A stretch of 64,000 nucleotides of DNA from Opacimonas sp002292215 (GCA_943846745.1 OX044360.1:496001-560000), one strand, 5' to 3'. Positions 18,835 through 28,080 are shown, counted from the first letter of the stretch. The notes: generated by a model from the letters alone, not told the origin. Translations and numbers: made by a program.

Positions 18835-21378
18835 ATGCAACATCCCTTGCGTATTTCAATTACGTGTATCGCTTTTGCGGTACTTACGGCGTGTCAAGCT
18901 ACGACGCAAAATTCTGGACAAGATTCACTCCAAAATTCGGGCAAAAGCATTACACCGATTGCAGATGCAACTGTTGCTAAAGGCTCTGCGCTACATTACA
19001 CCGCCAACAACCAAATCGTAGCGCATAATGCGTCTACGATTACCCTAGAAAAAATCATGTCCGATCCTGATTGGTTAGGGCGTTTTGCTGATAATGCCGG
19101 TTGGTCTGTGTTAGGCGACCAGATTGTGTTTGAGCGAAAACGTGCGGGCAGTGTAGTTAAAGATGTGTTTACCTTGAGCCCTGAAAAGTTCGAGTTAAAT
19201 GGTTCCTTAGCGGCGTTAAAAGATCTACATTTATTGCAATCAAGCGAACGCGTAGTCAGTCAAGATGGGCGGTATATTGCCTGGATTTATAATAAACAAG
19301 GGTTTATTTTTGACAAAATGACTAATCGCGCCGATGGCTTTTCACATGGGCAAGACAGCATTAGTCAATTACAGTTTATGCTCGATGGGCGCTTATCGTT
19401 TAAGCAAGGGGCGCACATGCATGCGATTAACCCTGATACCTTTATCCGTCAGTCGCTTTTTTCATGGAAGTTTGCCGATGCACCTGTTGCGGTTAAAGCC
19501 GCAGATGATTACATCGCGCAAGAACAAATCGAGTTAATTGAATACATCCAAGTCAAGCGCCAAGAGCGTCAGGACAAGGCTGACCAACGTGAGGCGCTGG
19601 TTGAGGCTAATTCAGCGTTAACGCCAACGCCGTTTTATTTTGATAACGACCATCGTTTATCTGCCGTATCGGTAGCACCCAATGGTAAATGGGCGATTAT
19701 TGCGACACGTAAAAAAAATAGCTTACGTCAAGACAGCGATATCATGCCACATTATATTCAAGAAGATGGGCGGATCGCAGCTAAAAAAGTACGTGCACGC
19801 GTCGCGGATGCAAAGCCTCAAAATGATGAGTTGTACTTACTCGATTTGACGACGGGCAAGTCCCACGAATTAGCTAAAAGTGCATTACCTGGCTATAACG
19901 AAGATGTGCTTGCATCAGTCAAAGCAGAAAATGCTTGGGCGAAAGGTGAGATCTATGAAACCAATCGCTTACCGCGTGACATTACCTTATTTAGCAGTTG
20001 GTATTGGAGTGAGCCACCCATTTATTGGCATAAATCGGCCAACCAAGTCGGAATCATGTTAGAGGCCTGGGATAACAAAGATCGTTGGATTGTGACGGTT
20101 GATTTTGCTAAAAAAGCCTTAGTTACCCAACATCGTTTAAGTGATCAAGCATGGATCAATTATGCGTTTAATCGCTTTGGTTGGTTAAAAAACACAACAT
20201 CATTGTACTTTTTATCTGAACACAGTGGCTATTCTCAGTTATATGTAAAGCCTGTTGACGGTCAATTACAGGCATTGACTCAGGGCGATTTTGTTGTTGA
20301 TCAAATCACACAAAGCCCAGATGGTCAGTACATCTATTACAAAGCGAATAAAAAGCATCCTGGCATTTATGAAATCTACCGAGTTGCCACAGATACCAAT
20401 GCAAGCTTACCCAAAAGTGACATATTGACCCAGCTTAATGGTATGACCGATTATGTTTTAAGCCCTGATGGCACTCAGTTGTTATTGACTCATTCAACCA
20501 TGAACCGACCACCTGAATTGTATGTGGCCAGTGCGCTTTCAGCAACAACGCCGGTTAAGATCAGTCAATTTGTCTCTGAAGAATTTATGGCAATGAGCTT
20601 CAAAGCACCGAGTATTATTGAGGTGCCTTCGAGTCATGTGGATGAACCAATTTACTCACGTTTGTATATGCCATCTCACCCTAAAGATGCAGAACCAGCA
20701 CGAGCCGTGATTTTTAATCATGGGGCAGGGTATTTACAAAATTCGCATATGGGTTGGTCTGGCTATTTTCGTGAATACATGTTCCATAATATGCTCGCTC
20801 AACAAGGTTATGTGGTGTTGGATATGGATTATCGCGCATCAAAAGGCTATGGACGAGATTGGCGCACCGCGATTTATCGTCAAATGGGTACCCCTGAAAT
20901 TCAAGATCTACGTGATGGCGTCAACTGGTTAGTGGCTAATGCCAATGTCGATCGTGAGCGAATAGGAACATACGGCGGCTCATATGGTGGCTTCATGACA
21001 TTCATGGCGTTGTTTACGGCACCTGATTTATTTCAAGCGGGTGCAGCACTGCGTCCAGTAGCTGATTGGGCGCATTATAATACGCCATACACAGCGAATA
21101 TTTTGAACACACCAGATATCGATCCGATTGCGTATGAGCGCAGTTCGCCGATTTACTTTGCTGAAGGACTTCAAAAACCATTATTAATGAATGCACCTAT
21201 GGTGGATGATAATGTGTTTTTCGTGGATGTGGTACGTTTGGTGCAACGCATGATTGAACTTGAAAAAGTAGATTTTGAAACAGCCATTTATCCAGTAGAG
21301 CCGCATGGGTTTGTGCAGCCAAGTTCGTGGTTAGATGAATACCGCCGGATCTTTAAGTTGTTTGAAGAGAATTTGTAA
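18835..21378 (+). CDS. S9 family prolyl oligopeptidase (DPP IV/acylaminoacyl-type), exported
   Basis: Serine peptidase of 847 aa. An N-terminal export signal ends in a lipobox-like FAVLTACQA (Cys near residue 20), so it is probably a periplasmic or surface lipoprotein. A beta-propeller region (about 60-590) has repeated phrases such as VAPNGKWAIIA and LSPDGTQLLLTHS. The C-terminal alpha/beta-hydrolase domain has GTYGGSYGGFMTF with nucleophile Ser716, Asp791 in MVDDNVFF, and His824 in VEPHGF. These positions fit the S9 catalytic triad. AGGAAG lies upstream of the ATG and a terminator follows. Probably degrades peptides outside the cytoplasm. Confidence 0.92.
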   Translation: MQHPLRISITCIAFAVLTACQATTQNSGQDSLQNSGKSITPIADATVAKGSALHYTANNQIVAHNASTITLEKIMSDPDWLGRFADNAGWSVLGDQIVFERKRAGSVVKDVFTLSPEKFELNGSLAALKDLHLLQSSERVVSQDGRYIAWIYNKQGFIFDKMTNRADGFSHGQDSISQLQFMLDGRLSFKQGAHMHAINPDTFIRQSLFSWKFADAPVAVKAADDYIAQEQIELIEYIQVKRQERQDKADQREALVEANSALTPTPFYFDNDHRLSAVSVAPNGKWAIIATRKKNSLRQDSDIMPHYIQEDGRIAAKKVRARVADAKPQNDELYLLDLTTGKSHELAKSALPGYNEDVLASVKAENAWAKGEIYETNRLPRDITLFSSWYWSEPPIYWHKSANQVGIMLEAWDNKDRWIVTVDFAKKALVTQHRLSDQAWINYAFNRFGWLKNTTSLYFLSEHSGYSQLYVKPVDGQLQALTQGDFVVDQITQSPDGQYIYYKANKKHPGIYEIYRVATDTNASLPKSDILTQLNGMTDYVLSPDGTQLLLTHSTMNRPPELYVASALSATTPVKISQFVSEEFMAMSFKAPSIIEVPSSHVDEPIYSRLYMPSHPKDAEPARAVIFNHGAGYLQNSHMGWSGYFREYMFHNMLAQQGYVVLDMDYRASKGYGRDWRTAIYRQMGTPEIQDLRDGVNWLVANANVDRERIGTYGGSYGGFMTFMALFTAPDLFQAGAALRPVADWAHYNTPYTANILNTPDIDPIAYERSSPIYFAEGLQKPLLMNAPMVDDNVFFVDVVRLVQRMIELEKVDFETAIYPVEPHGFVQPSSWLDEYRRIFKLFEENL

Positions 21379-21408
21379 GGTCAAAATTGGTATTATTGTA
21401 AAGACTAT

Positions 21409-21429
21409 AAAGGCGCAATTTGCGCCTTT
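21409..21429 (+). terminator. Terminator of the S9 peptidase gene
   Basis: GC-rich stem AAAGGCGCA / TGCGCCTTT with a 3-base loop, followed by a short T-run, about 30 bases after the stop. Confidence 0.75.
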
Positions 21430-21504
21430 TCAATTTATACCCTTTAATTAGAGGGGAACTAGGGATGTATTAAAACTGTAACTAAAACCACTAAGGAGTC
21501 GTAA

Positions 21505-22044
21505 ATGAAGTTTTTTAAAATAGCCGTAGTATCATTTTTTATGTTCTTTTTGTATGGTTGTGCTTCCGCCGCTAAGATGGAAAACATGGCTTACACAGAT
21601 ACAAACACTAGCATCAAGGATTTTGATCCTACTTTACATAATGCTATTGGCGTAGAGCAATCTATTGGGGGAGAATCGACAAACAGCGCTTGGACTTCAG
21701 AAATAGGCAATATTGATTTCACTAATGCAGTAAAAAGTAGTTTATCCGCACATGGCTTGTTTTCTGATACTGGTAGATTTGTATTAAAAATCAACTTAAT
21801 TAATGTCGAACAACCGCTATTTGGCATAGACATGACCGTCATAACTTATATTCGTTATAGATTAACTGACTTACAAACAAAAATGACGATATTTGACGAA
21901 ACTATTATTGCGTCATACACCGCCACTTTTAGTGATGCGTTTCTAGGAACCGACAGGCTTAAGATGGCAAATGAAGGCTCAGGTAAAGAAAATATAAAGG
22001 GACTGATAGAAAAACTAGAAACACTAAAAATAAAACCGCTATAA
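21505..22044 (+). CDS. Putative lipoprotein of unknown function
   Basis: 179-aa protein that I do not recognise. The N-terminal signal MKFFKIAVVSFFMFFLYGC ends in a lipobox (LYGC, Cys19), so it should be lipid-anchored. Position +2 is Ala, favouring the outer membrane. The mature part has mixed alpha/beta character with an alternating hydrophobic strand region (FVLKINLINV, about 90-100), and no cysteine or obvious catalytic motif. The ribosome site AAGGAGTCG is strong. It lies between two exported hydrolases; no operon partner is evident. Confidence 0.75.
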   Translation: MKFFKIAVVSFFMFFLYGCASAAKMENMAYTDTNTSIKDFDPTLHNAIGVEQSIGGESTNSAWTSEIGNIDFTNAVKSSLSAHGLFSDTGRFVLKINLINVEQPLFGIDMTVITYIRYRLTDLQTKMTIFDETIIASYTATFSDAFLGTDRLKMANEGSGKENIKGLIEKLETLKIKPL

Positions 22045-22103
22045 ATATCACTAGATTATTATTGATGCCATCGATAACGTTGCAAACAAACTAGGGAACA
22101 GAT

Positions 22104-23009
22104 ATGAATTCAGCACAAACAAATCACATTCCACAAGAAGCCTTTGATTGGTACGATGAATACGCCCATGGCTTAATCGACCGCCGCACTTTTATCAAAA
22201 AATTGGGTGGGTTAGCTGCCCTTGGCTTTTCCATGAGTGTGTTAACCTCGGCTCTGTTACCTAATTATGCTGTTGCTGAGCAAGTATCGTTTAATGATGA
22301 AGATATTAAAGCGACTTACGAAGTATTCGACTCTCCAGAGGGACACGGCAAAGGGCGAGGCTATCTGGTTGTTCCTCAGAATAATAATAATACGAATAAG
22401 AAAGCTAAGATGCCTGTTGTGTTGGTCATTCACGAAAACCGAGGCTTAAATCCCTATATTAAAGACGTGGCAAGGCGACTCGCTAAAGTTGGCTTTATCG
22501 CTTTTGCGCCTGATGCGTTATTTCCGTTAGGTGGCTATCCTGGCAATGATGATGAAGGGCGCGCCATGCAACAAACGTTAGATAGAGCTAAAATTCAACA
22601 TGATTTTGTCGCAGCAGCTTATTTTTTAAAGGCGTATGCAAACAGTAACGGTAAGTTAGGTGCTGTAGGGTTTTGTTTTGGTGGTTATATGGTTAATTAC
22701 TTAGCTGCAGTTGATGCCGATCTGCTTAGTGCTGGCGTACCGTTTTATGGCACCCCCGCCAGCGCGGAACTACGTAAAAATATTAAATCCCCACTCATGA
22801 TCCATCTCGCTGAACTTGATAAACGCGTTAACGCCACATGGCCAGAGTATGAACAAGATTTAAAAGCGAATAATGTGGAATATACAATGCACATGTATAG
22901 AGATGCTAACCATGGTTTTCACAATGATTCGACAGGGCGCTATGACGAACCAAATGCAGAGCTTGCATGGCAACGCACTATTGAGTTTTTAAGCAAAAAT
23001 GTGAGATAG
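22104..23009 (+). CDS. Dienelactone hydrolase family protein with Tat signal
   Basis: Alpha/beta-hydrolase of the dienelactone hydrolase family, 301 aa. A twin-arginine signal is visible, DRRTFIKKLGGLAALGFSMS (residues 27-46), ending near YAVAEQ, so the folded enzyme is probably exported to the periplasm. Catalytic features are the Cys nucleophile in GAVGFCFGGYM, the Asp in HLAELDKRV, and the His in RDANHGFHND. Cys-type DLHs open cyclic lactones such as dienelactone, but the true substrate is unknown. No aromatic-degradation genes are adjacent. ATG with a GGGAAC site upstream. Confidence 0.9.
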   Translation: MNSAQTNHIPQEAFDWYDEYAHGLIDRRTFIKKLGGLAALGFSMSVLTSALLPNYAVAEQVSFNDEDIKATYEVFDSPEGHGKGRGYLVVPQNNNNTNKKAKMPVVLVIHENRGLNPYIKDVARRLAKVGFIAFAPDALFPLGGYPGNDDEGRAMQQTLDRAKIQHDFVAAAYFLKAYANSNGKLGAVGFCFGGYMVNYLAAVDADLLSAGVPFYGTPASAELRKNIKSPLMIHLAELDKRVNATWPEYEQDLKANNVEYTMHMYRDANHGFHNDSTGRYDEPNAELAWQRTIEFLSKNVR

Positions 23010-23069
23010 AAAAATTGCTAAATGCAAATGAAAGAGAATTGAATATAAAAAACTTAGAGGTGAAACGTT

Positions 23070-24140
23070 ATTAAATTAAACAAACAAACATTTACCAATA
23101 TTTTAAGAGTGATATTACTCGGTGGTACTGTCATTTCTTTATTCTTTGTACCTTGGATTTTGGTCAAGGCGTGGATCTTACCTTTACCTAATACGGTTCA
23201 GGAACAAGTTGAGCAGTCCTTAAGTCATGGCTTTGATGGCATGATTGTATATGTTGATAAAGGCGCCGATAAAGGCGTTGATACAGACAACAATACACCA
23301 CAATTTTATACAGCAGGTTGGCATGATAAACAACTAAAAATACCCGCGAAGCCAGACGCGCTATTTAAAATTGCGAGTATCAGTAAATTATATGTCGCCG
23401 TTTCGATGGCCAAACTCGCCAATAGCAATCGATTGTCGTTAGATCAATCTCTGGATGAATACTTCCCTGAGCTAATTGGCAAAATAGAATATGCCGATAG
23501 CATTACCTTACGATTAATGGTGCAACATCGCAGTGGGATCCCAAATTTCACTAATAGTGCGGAATTTTGGAGTGATGCACCTGAAAATAAAAAAAGTAAT
23601 TTAGACTATGCGCTGGCCATGCCAACTAGTTTCGCTCCAGATGAAGGGTATGAATATTCAAATACTAATTATCTGTTATTACGAGAAATCATCGCAAAGG
23701 TTACTGGCCGTAGTCATGAGCAATTTATTCAAAAAAATATATTAACGCCACTTGGGTTAGACAATACATTCTTTTCACTCAACGATGTCGACGATATCAA
23801 TAATGTAATGAGCGGTTATTACGTCGGAGTTGATGAAGATTTTAAAACTGCTGAGTATGGAATGTTGGCAACGGCTGAGGATGTGGGACTGTTCTTGCGC
23901 GCACTAAATGATGGTTCTGTGTTTACTAATGCAGCAGAACAAGCCATTTATCAAGATATATATGTCTATGAACATGGTGGGTTATTACCGGGCTATCAAA
24001 GCCTAGCTGAATACCATAAAGACATTGATACGGTTGTCGTACAATTTATGAATACCACCGATTTTAATGGCTATGAGTGGAATTTGTCAGAAATAAGCAT
24101 TAATCGGATTGTTAAAATTGTTGAAAAGCAGATAAACTGA
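23070..24140 (+). CDS. Beta-lactamase-related serine hydrolase (class C / PBP-like), probable ATT start
   Basis: Exported or membrane-anchored serine hydrolase of the beta-lactamase/DD-peptidase fold. The SxxK motif is SISK (in FKIASISKLYVA), the second motif is YSN (GYEYSNTNY), and the third is HGG in EHGGLLPGYQS. An N-terminal hydrophobic helix (VILLGGTVISLFFVPWILVK) acts as signal or anchor. The only conventional in-frame start, GTG at 23109, lies 48 bases from the strong GAGGTGA site at 23057-23063. An ATT at 23070 sits at normal distance and yields MIKLNKQTFTNILR ahead of the helix. I therefore propose ATT initiation (356 aa); otherwise 343 aa from 23109. Substrate unknown. Confidence 0.8.
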   Translation: MKLNKQTFTNILRVILLGGTVISLFFVPWILVKAWILPLPNTVQEQVEQSLSHGFDGMIVYVDKGADKGVDTDNNTPQFYTAGWHDKQLKIPAKPDALFKIASISKLYVAVSMAKLANSNRLSLDQSLDEYFPELIGKIEYADSITLRLMVQHRSGIPNFTNSAEFWSDAPENKKSNLDYALAMPTSFAPDEGYEYSNTNYLLLREIIAKVTGRSHEQFIQKNILTPLGLDNTFFSLNDVDDINNVMSGYYVGVDEDFKTAEYGMLATAEDVGLFLRALNDGSVFTNAAEQAIYQDIYVYEHGGLLPGYQSLAEYHKDIDTVVVQFMNTTDFNGYEWNLSEISINRIVKIVEKQIN

Positions 24141-24171
24141 AATCATATTAAAATAAGTTGAATTTTCTCCC

Positions 24172-24360
24172 ATGAATAGACGTAAAAAAGGCATTCAAAT
24201 CGTAAAAGCGCGGATCAAAAAAGCGAATGCAAAATTAGCAACGAACAACAAGCCTAAATATATAAGCAAAGCCGAACGTGAAACGATAGCTTTGGCTGAA
24301 GCTGCCGAAGCCGAAGCTAAAACTGCACCAATTGATAAAGCGACTGATGCAACAGATTAG
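24172..24360 (+). CDS. Small basic protein, DUF2986-like
   Basis: 62-aa protein with a strongly basic first half (MNRRKKGIQIVKARIKKANA, then KPKYISKAERE) and an Ala/Glu-rich helical tail. It resembles the short DUF2986 proteins of Vibrio/Shewanella-type bacteria, assigned from memory of the family pattern. Function unknown; RNA or DNA contact is conceivable from charge only. Its last 14 bases overlap the start of the FAH hydrolase, suggesting coupling. The ribosome site is weak. Confidence 0.7.
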   Translation: MNRRKKGIQIVKARIKKANAKLATNNKPKYISKAERETIALAEAAEAEAKTAPIDKATDATD

Positions 24361-24958
24361 TTTAGATGGTCAATGGCTTACGCCATCAAAAATTATCTGT
24401 ATTGGCCGGAATTATGTAGAGCATATCAACGAGCTAGGCAATGAAATGCCTACAGAGCCTGTCATTTTTATCAAACCCAACTCTGCAATCACTGATGTAA
24501 TAACTTTTGATCCACAAGAAGACATTCACTATGAAGCTGAATTGACGTTTGTAGTGCAAGATGGAGCGCTTTCTGGCGTAGGTATCGGCTTAGATCTGAC
24601 GAAACGCGCTGTTCAATCTCAATTAAAAGTAAAAGGTTTACCTTGGGAGCGGGCTAAATCCTTTGATGGTTCTGCTGTGCTAAGTAACTTTGTCTCAATC
24701 CCAGGTCGCATTGAGGAACTGAGTCTTGAGCTTTATATCAATGGTGAGCTGACACAGTTAGCCACATTTGATCTGATGTTGCATAAACCCAATGATATAT
24801 TAGCTGAAGTCAGTGCTTTTATGACTTGCGAAGATGGTGATTTGATTATGACGGGAACGCCCAAAGGGGTTGGTAGTATTCAGCTAGGTGCGACGTTCAT
24901 GGCTCGAGTGTTGAGCAAGCAGCAAACTATATTAGAAAACACCTGGAAAGTTAAATAA
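24347..24958 (+). CDS. Fumarylacetoacetate hydrolase (FAH) family protein
   Basis: Metal-dependent FAH-fold enzyme of 203 aa, single-domain like E. coli YcgM. Relatives act as acylpyruvate hydrolases or oxaloacetate decarboxylase/tautomerases. Seen: CIGRNYVEHINELGN, IFIKPNSAI, the metal-binding acidic motif in HYEAELTFVV, and the closing ITTGT-like motif here as LIMTGTPKGVG. I chose ATG at 24347 over the in-frame TTG at 24332; it overlaps the preceding small gene. Substrate unassigned. Confidence 0.87.
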   Translation: MQQISLDGQWLTPSKIICIGRNYVEHINELGNEMPTEPVIFIKPNSAITDVITFDPQEDIHYEAELTFVVQDGALSGVGIGLDLTKRAVQSQLKVKGLPWERAKSFDGSAVLSNFVSIPGRIEELSLELYINGELTQLATFDLMLHKPNDILAEVSAFMTCEDGDLIMTGTPKGVGSIQLGATFMARVLSKQQTILENTWKVK

Positions 24959-24980
24959 TGCAAAGTACAACATACGATCA

Positions 24981-25610
24981 TTAAGTACGAGGGGATTTGA
25001 CAGTATCAGGTGACGTTTGTTGAAAAAAGCTAAACAACCAGTAACCTACCGCATAACACACCCCAGCGATAGCACCATAAATATGGGCATCATACGCAAC
25101 CGTGGCATTAATCAAGGCTGCGGTTGTATCTGTTGTTTGATGTTGTTCTAAGTATAGTTTTATGGCTAAGCCACCTAGTAGCAACCACCCCGAGAAGCGC
25201 TTGTGCTGCACATCACGCACCGCACCAAATGCGAATAACCCATGTAACGCCGCAGAAAGGCCTACATAATAATCAATATGCGGTGACAAGTACCACACAC
25301 CTAACGCACTCATCACGCAACAAAAAATTAACAATCCTGCGATATTCCAAGCTCGATAATGCTCGCCATGTAATGCCCAGAGCAAGGCCAAGCCTGCAAG
25401 GTTAAGTAAAAGGTGATTGGTATTAGTGTGCCATAAAGCATGCGTCAACAAGCGCCAATACTGACCTGCATCAACTTGAGCATGGATAAACTCCATCGTG
25501 CCGATGAATTGTGAGCCCAACACACGAGACACAATCGCAAAAATCGCGATGATAATGAGTGTCAACCAATGCTGATAGTGTATTGGGAAAAATGTTAATA
25601 ACTTTTTCAC
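24981..25610 (-). CDS. rrtA: Rhombosortase (rhomboid-family intramembrane protease)
   Basis: Polytopic rhomboid-family serine protease of 209 aa with about six membrane helices. Motifs: GQYWRLLTHALWHTNTNHLLLN in the first third, the active-site Ser in YVGLSAALHGLFAFGA, and the catalytic-His helix at DAHIYGAIAGV. The GLSAALHG form and short length fit the rhombosortase subgroup. That subgroup processes proteins bearing a C-terminal GlyGly-CTERM anchor, often type II-secreted hydrolases, so the cell should encode such substrates elsewhere; I saw none in this window. Confidence 0.85.
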   Translation of the reverse strand: MKKLLTFFPIHYQHWLTLIIIAIFAIVSRVLGSQFIGTMEFIHAQVDAGQYWRLLTHALWHTNTNHLLLNLAGLALLWALHGEHYRAWNIAGLLIFCCVMSALGVWYLSPHIDYYVGLSAALHGLFAFGAVRDVQHKRFSGWLLLGGLAIKLYLEQHQTTDTTAALINATVAYDAHIYGAIAGVCYAVGYWLFSFFQQTSPDTVKSPRT

Positions 25611-25722
25611 ATTTATGTACTTTTTAGACTTTTTGTGAGTATACTACGTTAGTCGGTAGTTTAAACAGTAAAAACCATAATACACACCTATTCTGATGAC
25701 ACACACTACAGGGAATCAAACC

Positions 25723-26493
25723 ATGACGGATGTCAGCATCGCTCACCAGGACAAGACTTTAACGCTCACTCTGACTCGCGCCAACAAAAAAAACGCCTTC
25801 ACCCAACAAATGTATATCGATCTCGCCAATGCCATCAACTTTGCGCAACATGACCATCAAACACGTGTCATTGTTATCCAAGGCAGTGAAGGGTGCTTTA
25901 CCGCAGGCAATGATATGCATGATTTTGCCTCAATTAAACGCCATGATAGTAATTCAATAAACGGCACAGAGCAGTTTATGATTGCGTTAATGGAATCAAG
26001 CTTACCGGTTGTGGCCAAGGTAGAAGGACTCGCAATTGGAATTGGCACAACATTATTGCTACATTGTGATTTTGTTTATGCCACACCGGATGCAAAATTT
26101 ATGATGCCGTTTATTAACTTAGGACTAGTACCTGAGTATGCCTCTAGTTATATTTTGCCTCGTTTAACCGGTCATGTGAAAGCCGCTGAATGGTTAATGC
26201 TAGGTGAAACCTTTAGCGCGCAAGATGCACGCGATGCGGGAATGATTAACGCGGTTATTGCACCTGAAGATATTGATCAGAAGATCAACCAAGTGGTTGC
26301 TAAACTAGTTGCGTTACCGAGGATCTCGATGATGCAAACCAAGCAGCTACTTAAATCTAATCACGAAGAAGTCAAAAAACACGTATTCAAAGAATTAGAA
26401 ATATTTGTATCGGCAATGCACTCAGATGCAGCACAAGAAGCATTTAGTGCTTTTATTGAAAAGCGCCAACCTGATTTTAGTGCTTATGTGTAG
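25723..26493 (+). CDS. Enoyl-CoA hydratase/isomerase family protein
   Basis: Crotonase-fold enzyme of 256 aa acting on CoA thioesters in fatty-acid or amino-acid degradation. Seen: LTRANKKNAFTQQMY near the start, the oxyanion-hole strand GCFTAGNDMHDF, KVEGLAIGIGTTLLLHCDF, and LVPEYASSYILPRLTGH where the catalytic acids normally lie. I start at the second ATG (25723), which has AGGGA 8 bases upstream; the first ATG at 25696 has no ribosome site. Reducing equivalents from this kind of pathway would pass to the ETF system encoded at 1-4.5 kb, a functional rather than positional link. Confidence 0.9.
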   Translation: MTDVSIAHQDKTLTLTLTRANKKNAFTQQMYIDLANAINFAQHDHQTRVIVIQGSEGCFTAGNDMHDFASIKRHDSNSINGTEQFMIALMESSLPVVAKVEGLAIGIGTTLLLHCDFVYATPDAKFMMPFINLGLVPEYASSYILPRLTGHVKAAEWLMLGETFSAQDARDAGMINAVIAPEDIDQKINQVVAKLVALPRISMMQTKQLLKSNHEEVKKHVFKELEIFVSAMHSDAAQEAFSAFIEKRQPDFSAYV

Positions 26494-26531
26494 TTTACGG
26501 GTAAAAGTTGAATATGCTTGTTTACAGGCAA

Positions 26532-26981
26532 CTAAAAACCGGACACTTCGACGGCATTGACTTGCCAGACGCGGCCTTCTCTAGAAAGTTTAATCGTCCG
26601 TATTTGTACAATAATATCCCCATCGTACTCGCCTTTTAGTAGGACTATAATGGATGCTTGTTTAGCGTATTCTTGTCGTCCTGCTCGACTTTGACTCTCT
26701 GACTGAATATCGACTTTGTCATACATTTGATAGAATAGATTCTTTTGCACATTTCGATTGGTTCTATAGCGGTCAATTAATCCTGCTAATCTAGGGCTTG
26801 ATATGGATTTGGCGTAGTCTAACGAATCACTTTCATAGATAGACTCAACAAAGCTAATGGCAATTTCTTCTGGATCACTACCGATCTTAGAAAATGCACG
26901 TGAGTCATTATCACAACCGCTAATTAGTAGTATTGTTAATAAAACGACTGAGATGCCTATTACTTGTTTAACTACATTCAT
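26532..26981 (-). CDS. Putative lipoprotein of unknown function
   Basis: 149-aa protein with a signal sequence and lipobox (LLISGCDND, Cys23); Asp at +2 suggests inner-membrane retention by the E. coli rule. The mature portion starts SFVESIYESDSLDYAKSI and ends with strands ASIIVLLKGEYDGDIIVQI and VWQVNAVEVSGF. This layout resembles small NTF2-like or DUF4878-like folds, but that is only an impression. Divergent from the enoyl-CoA hydratase side, tail toward it; no partner evident. Confidence 0.72.
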   Translation of the reverse strand: MNVVKQVIGISVVLLTILLISGCDNDSRAFSKIGSDPEEIAISFVESIYESDSLDYAKSISSPRLAGLIDRYRTNRNVQKNLFYQMYDKVDIQSESQSRAGRQEYAKQASIIVLLKGEYDGDIIVQIRTIKLSREGRVWQVNAVEVSGF

Positions 26982-27016
26982 TCTAGTACCTTTAATTTTT
27001 GTAATACGCCTGACAT

Positions 27017-27046
27017 AAAAAAAGGAAGCATCAGCTTCCTTTTTTT
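27017..27046 (-). terminator. Terminator downstream of cysK
   Basis: Perfect 13-bp stem AAAAAAAGGAAGC / GCTTCCTTTTTTT with a 4-base loop. It lies 17 bases after the cysK stop on the minus strand and has a T-tract in both directions. Confidence 0.92.
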
Positions 27047-27063
27047 ATCGGCGCTATTGAAAT

Positions 27064-28029
27064 TTACTGAACTTCTTCTAGCTCGGTAAATTCGCCAGCA
27101 AACATCGGACTGGACAGATAACGTTCCGTTCCAGACGCTAAGATAACCACAACATGCTTATCTTTATTTTCTGGACGTTCGGCATAACGTTTAGCTGCTA
27201 CAACTGCAGCACCCGAAGAAATACCAACTAAAATCCCTTCTTCTTTTAATAAACGGTCAGCCATCGCAAAACATTCTTCGTTAGTGACTTGCTCAACTTC
27301 ATCAATTAACGATAAGTCTAAGTTACCTGGAATGAAGCCTGCACCAATACCTTGGATCTTATGTGGACCAGGTGTTAATTCTTCACCTGCTAATGCTTGT
27401 GTGATAACAGGAGAGTCGGTAGGCTCAACGGCAATTGTGGTGATCGCCTTGCCTTGTTCTTGCTTGATATAACGAGAGACACCCGTGATTGTACCACCAG
27501 TACCTACACCAGCGACGAATGCATCAATCTTACCATCAGTATCTTCCCAAATTTCAGGACCGGTAGTTTTAAAATGAATTTCAGGGTTTGCAGGGTTATC
27601 GAACTGTTGCAACAACAAATACTTAGCAGGATCAGAGGCGACGATTTCTTGGGCTTTTGCAACAGCGCCTTTCATACCTTTAGGGGCTTCTGTTAAAACA
27701 ACGTTTGCTCCTAATGCTTTGAGTAGCTTACGACGCTCTAATGACATGCTGCTAGGCATGGTCAGAGTTAATTTATAGCCACGAGATGCAGCAACAAACG
27801 CCAAAGCGACACCTGTGTTACCAGATGTTGGCTCGACCAGTTCAATACCTTGTTTTAAGACGCCACGTTTTTCGGCATCCCAAATCATGTTGGCACCAAT
27901 GCGGCATTTGATGGAAAAACTAGGGTTACGTGATTCTATTTTTGCATAGACATTACCGCCAGTTACACGGTTTAGTTTAACTAATGGCGTATGACCTATC
28001 GATAGGGAATTGTCGTCAAAGATGTGCAT
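27064..28029 (-). CDS. cysK: Cysteine synthase A (O-acetylserine sulfhydrylase)
   Basis: PLP enzyme making L-cysteine from O-acetylserine and sulfide, 321 aa. The Schiff-base lysine is Lys41 (PSFSIKCRIGANMIW). The substrate loop is PTSGNTG. The PLP-phosphate loop is GVGTGGTITGVSRYIK, and HKIQGIGAGFIPGNL and GISSGAAVVAA are CysK signatures. The C-terminus is typical of CysK rather than CysM. An inverted repeat with 10-bp arms lies 52-77 bases upstream (28081-28106) and may be regulatory; a terminator follows. Confidence 0.95.
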   Translation of the reverse strand: MHIFDDNSLSIGHTPLVKLNRVTGGNVYAKIESRNPSFSIKCRIGANMIWDAEKRGVLKQGIELVEPTSGNTGVALAFVAASRGYKLTLTMPSSMSLERRKLLKALGANVVLTEAPKGMKGAVAKAQEIVASDPAKYLLLQQFDNPANPEIHFKTTGPEIWEDTDGKIDAFVAGVGTGGTITGVSRYIKQEQGKAITTIAVEPTDSPVITQALAGEELTPGPHKIQGIGAGFIPGNLDLSLIDEVEQVTNEECFAMADRLLKEEGILVGISSGAAVVAAKRYAERPENKDKHVVVILASGTERYLSSPMFAGEFTELEEVQ

Positions 28030-28080
28030 GTGTCTTTTCCTTTTATTATGATGCTTAAACGTAGGTTTAAATCTGTTTAC

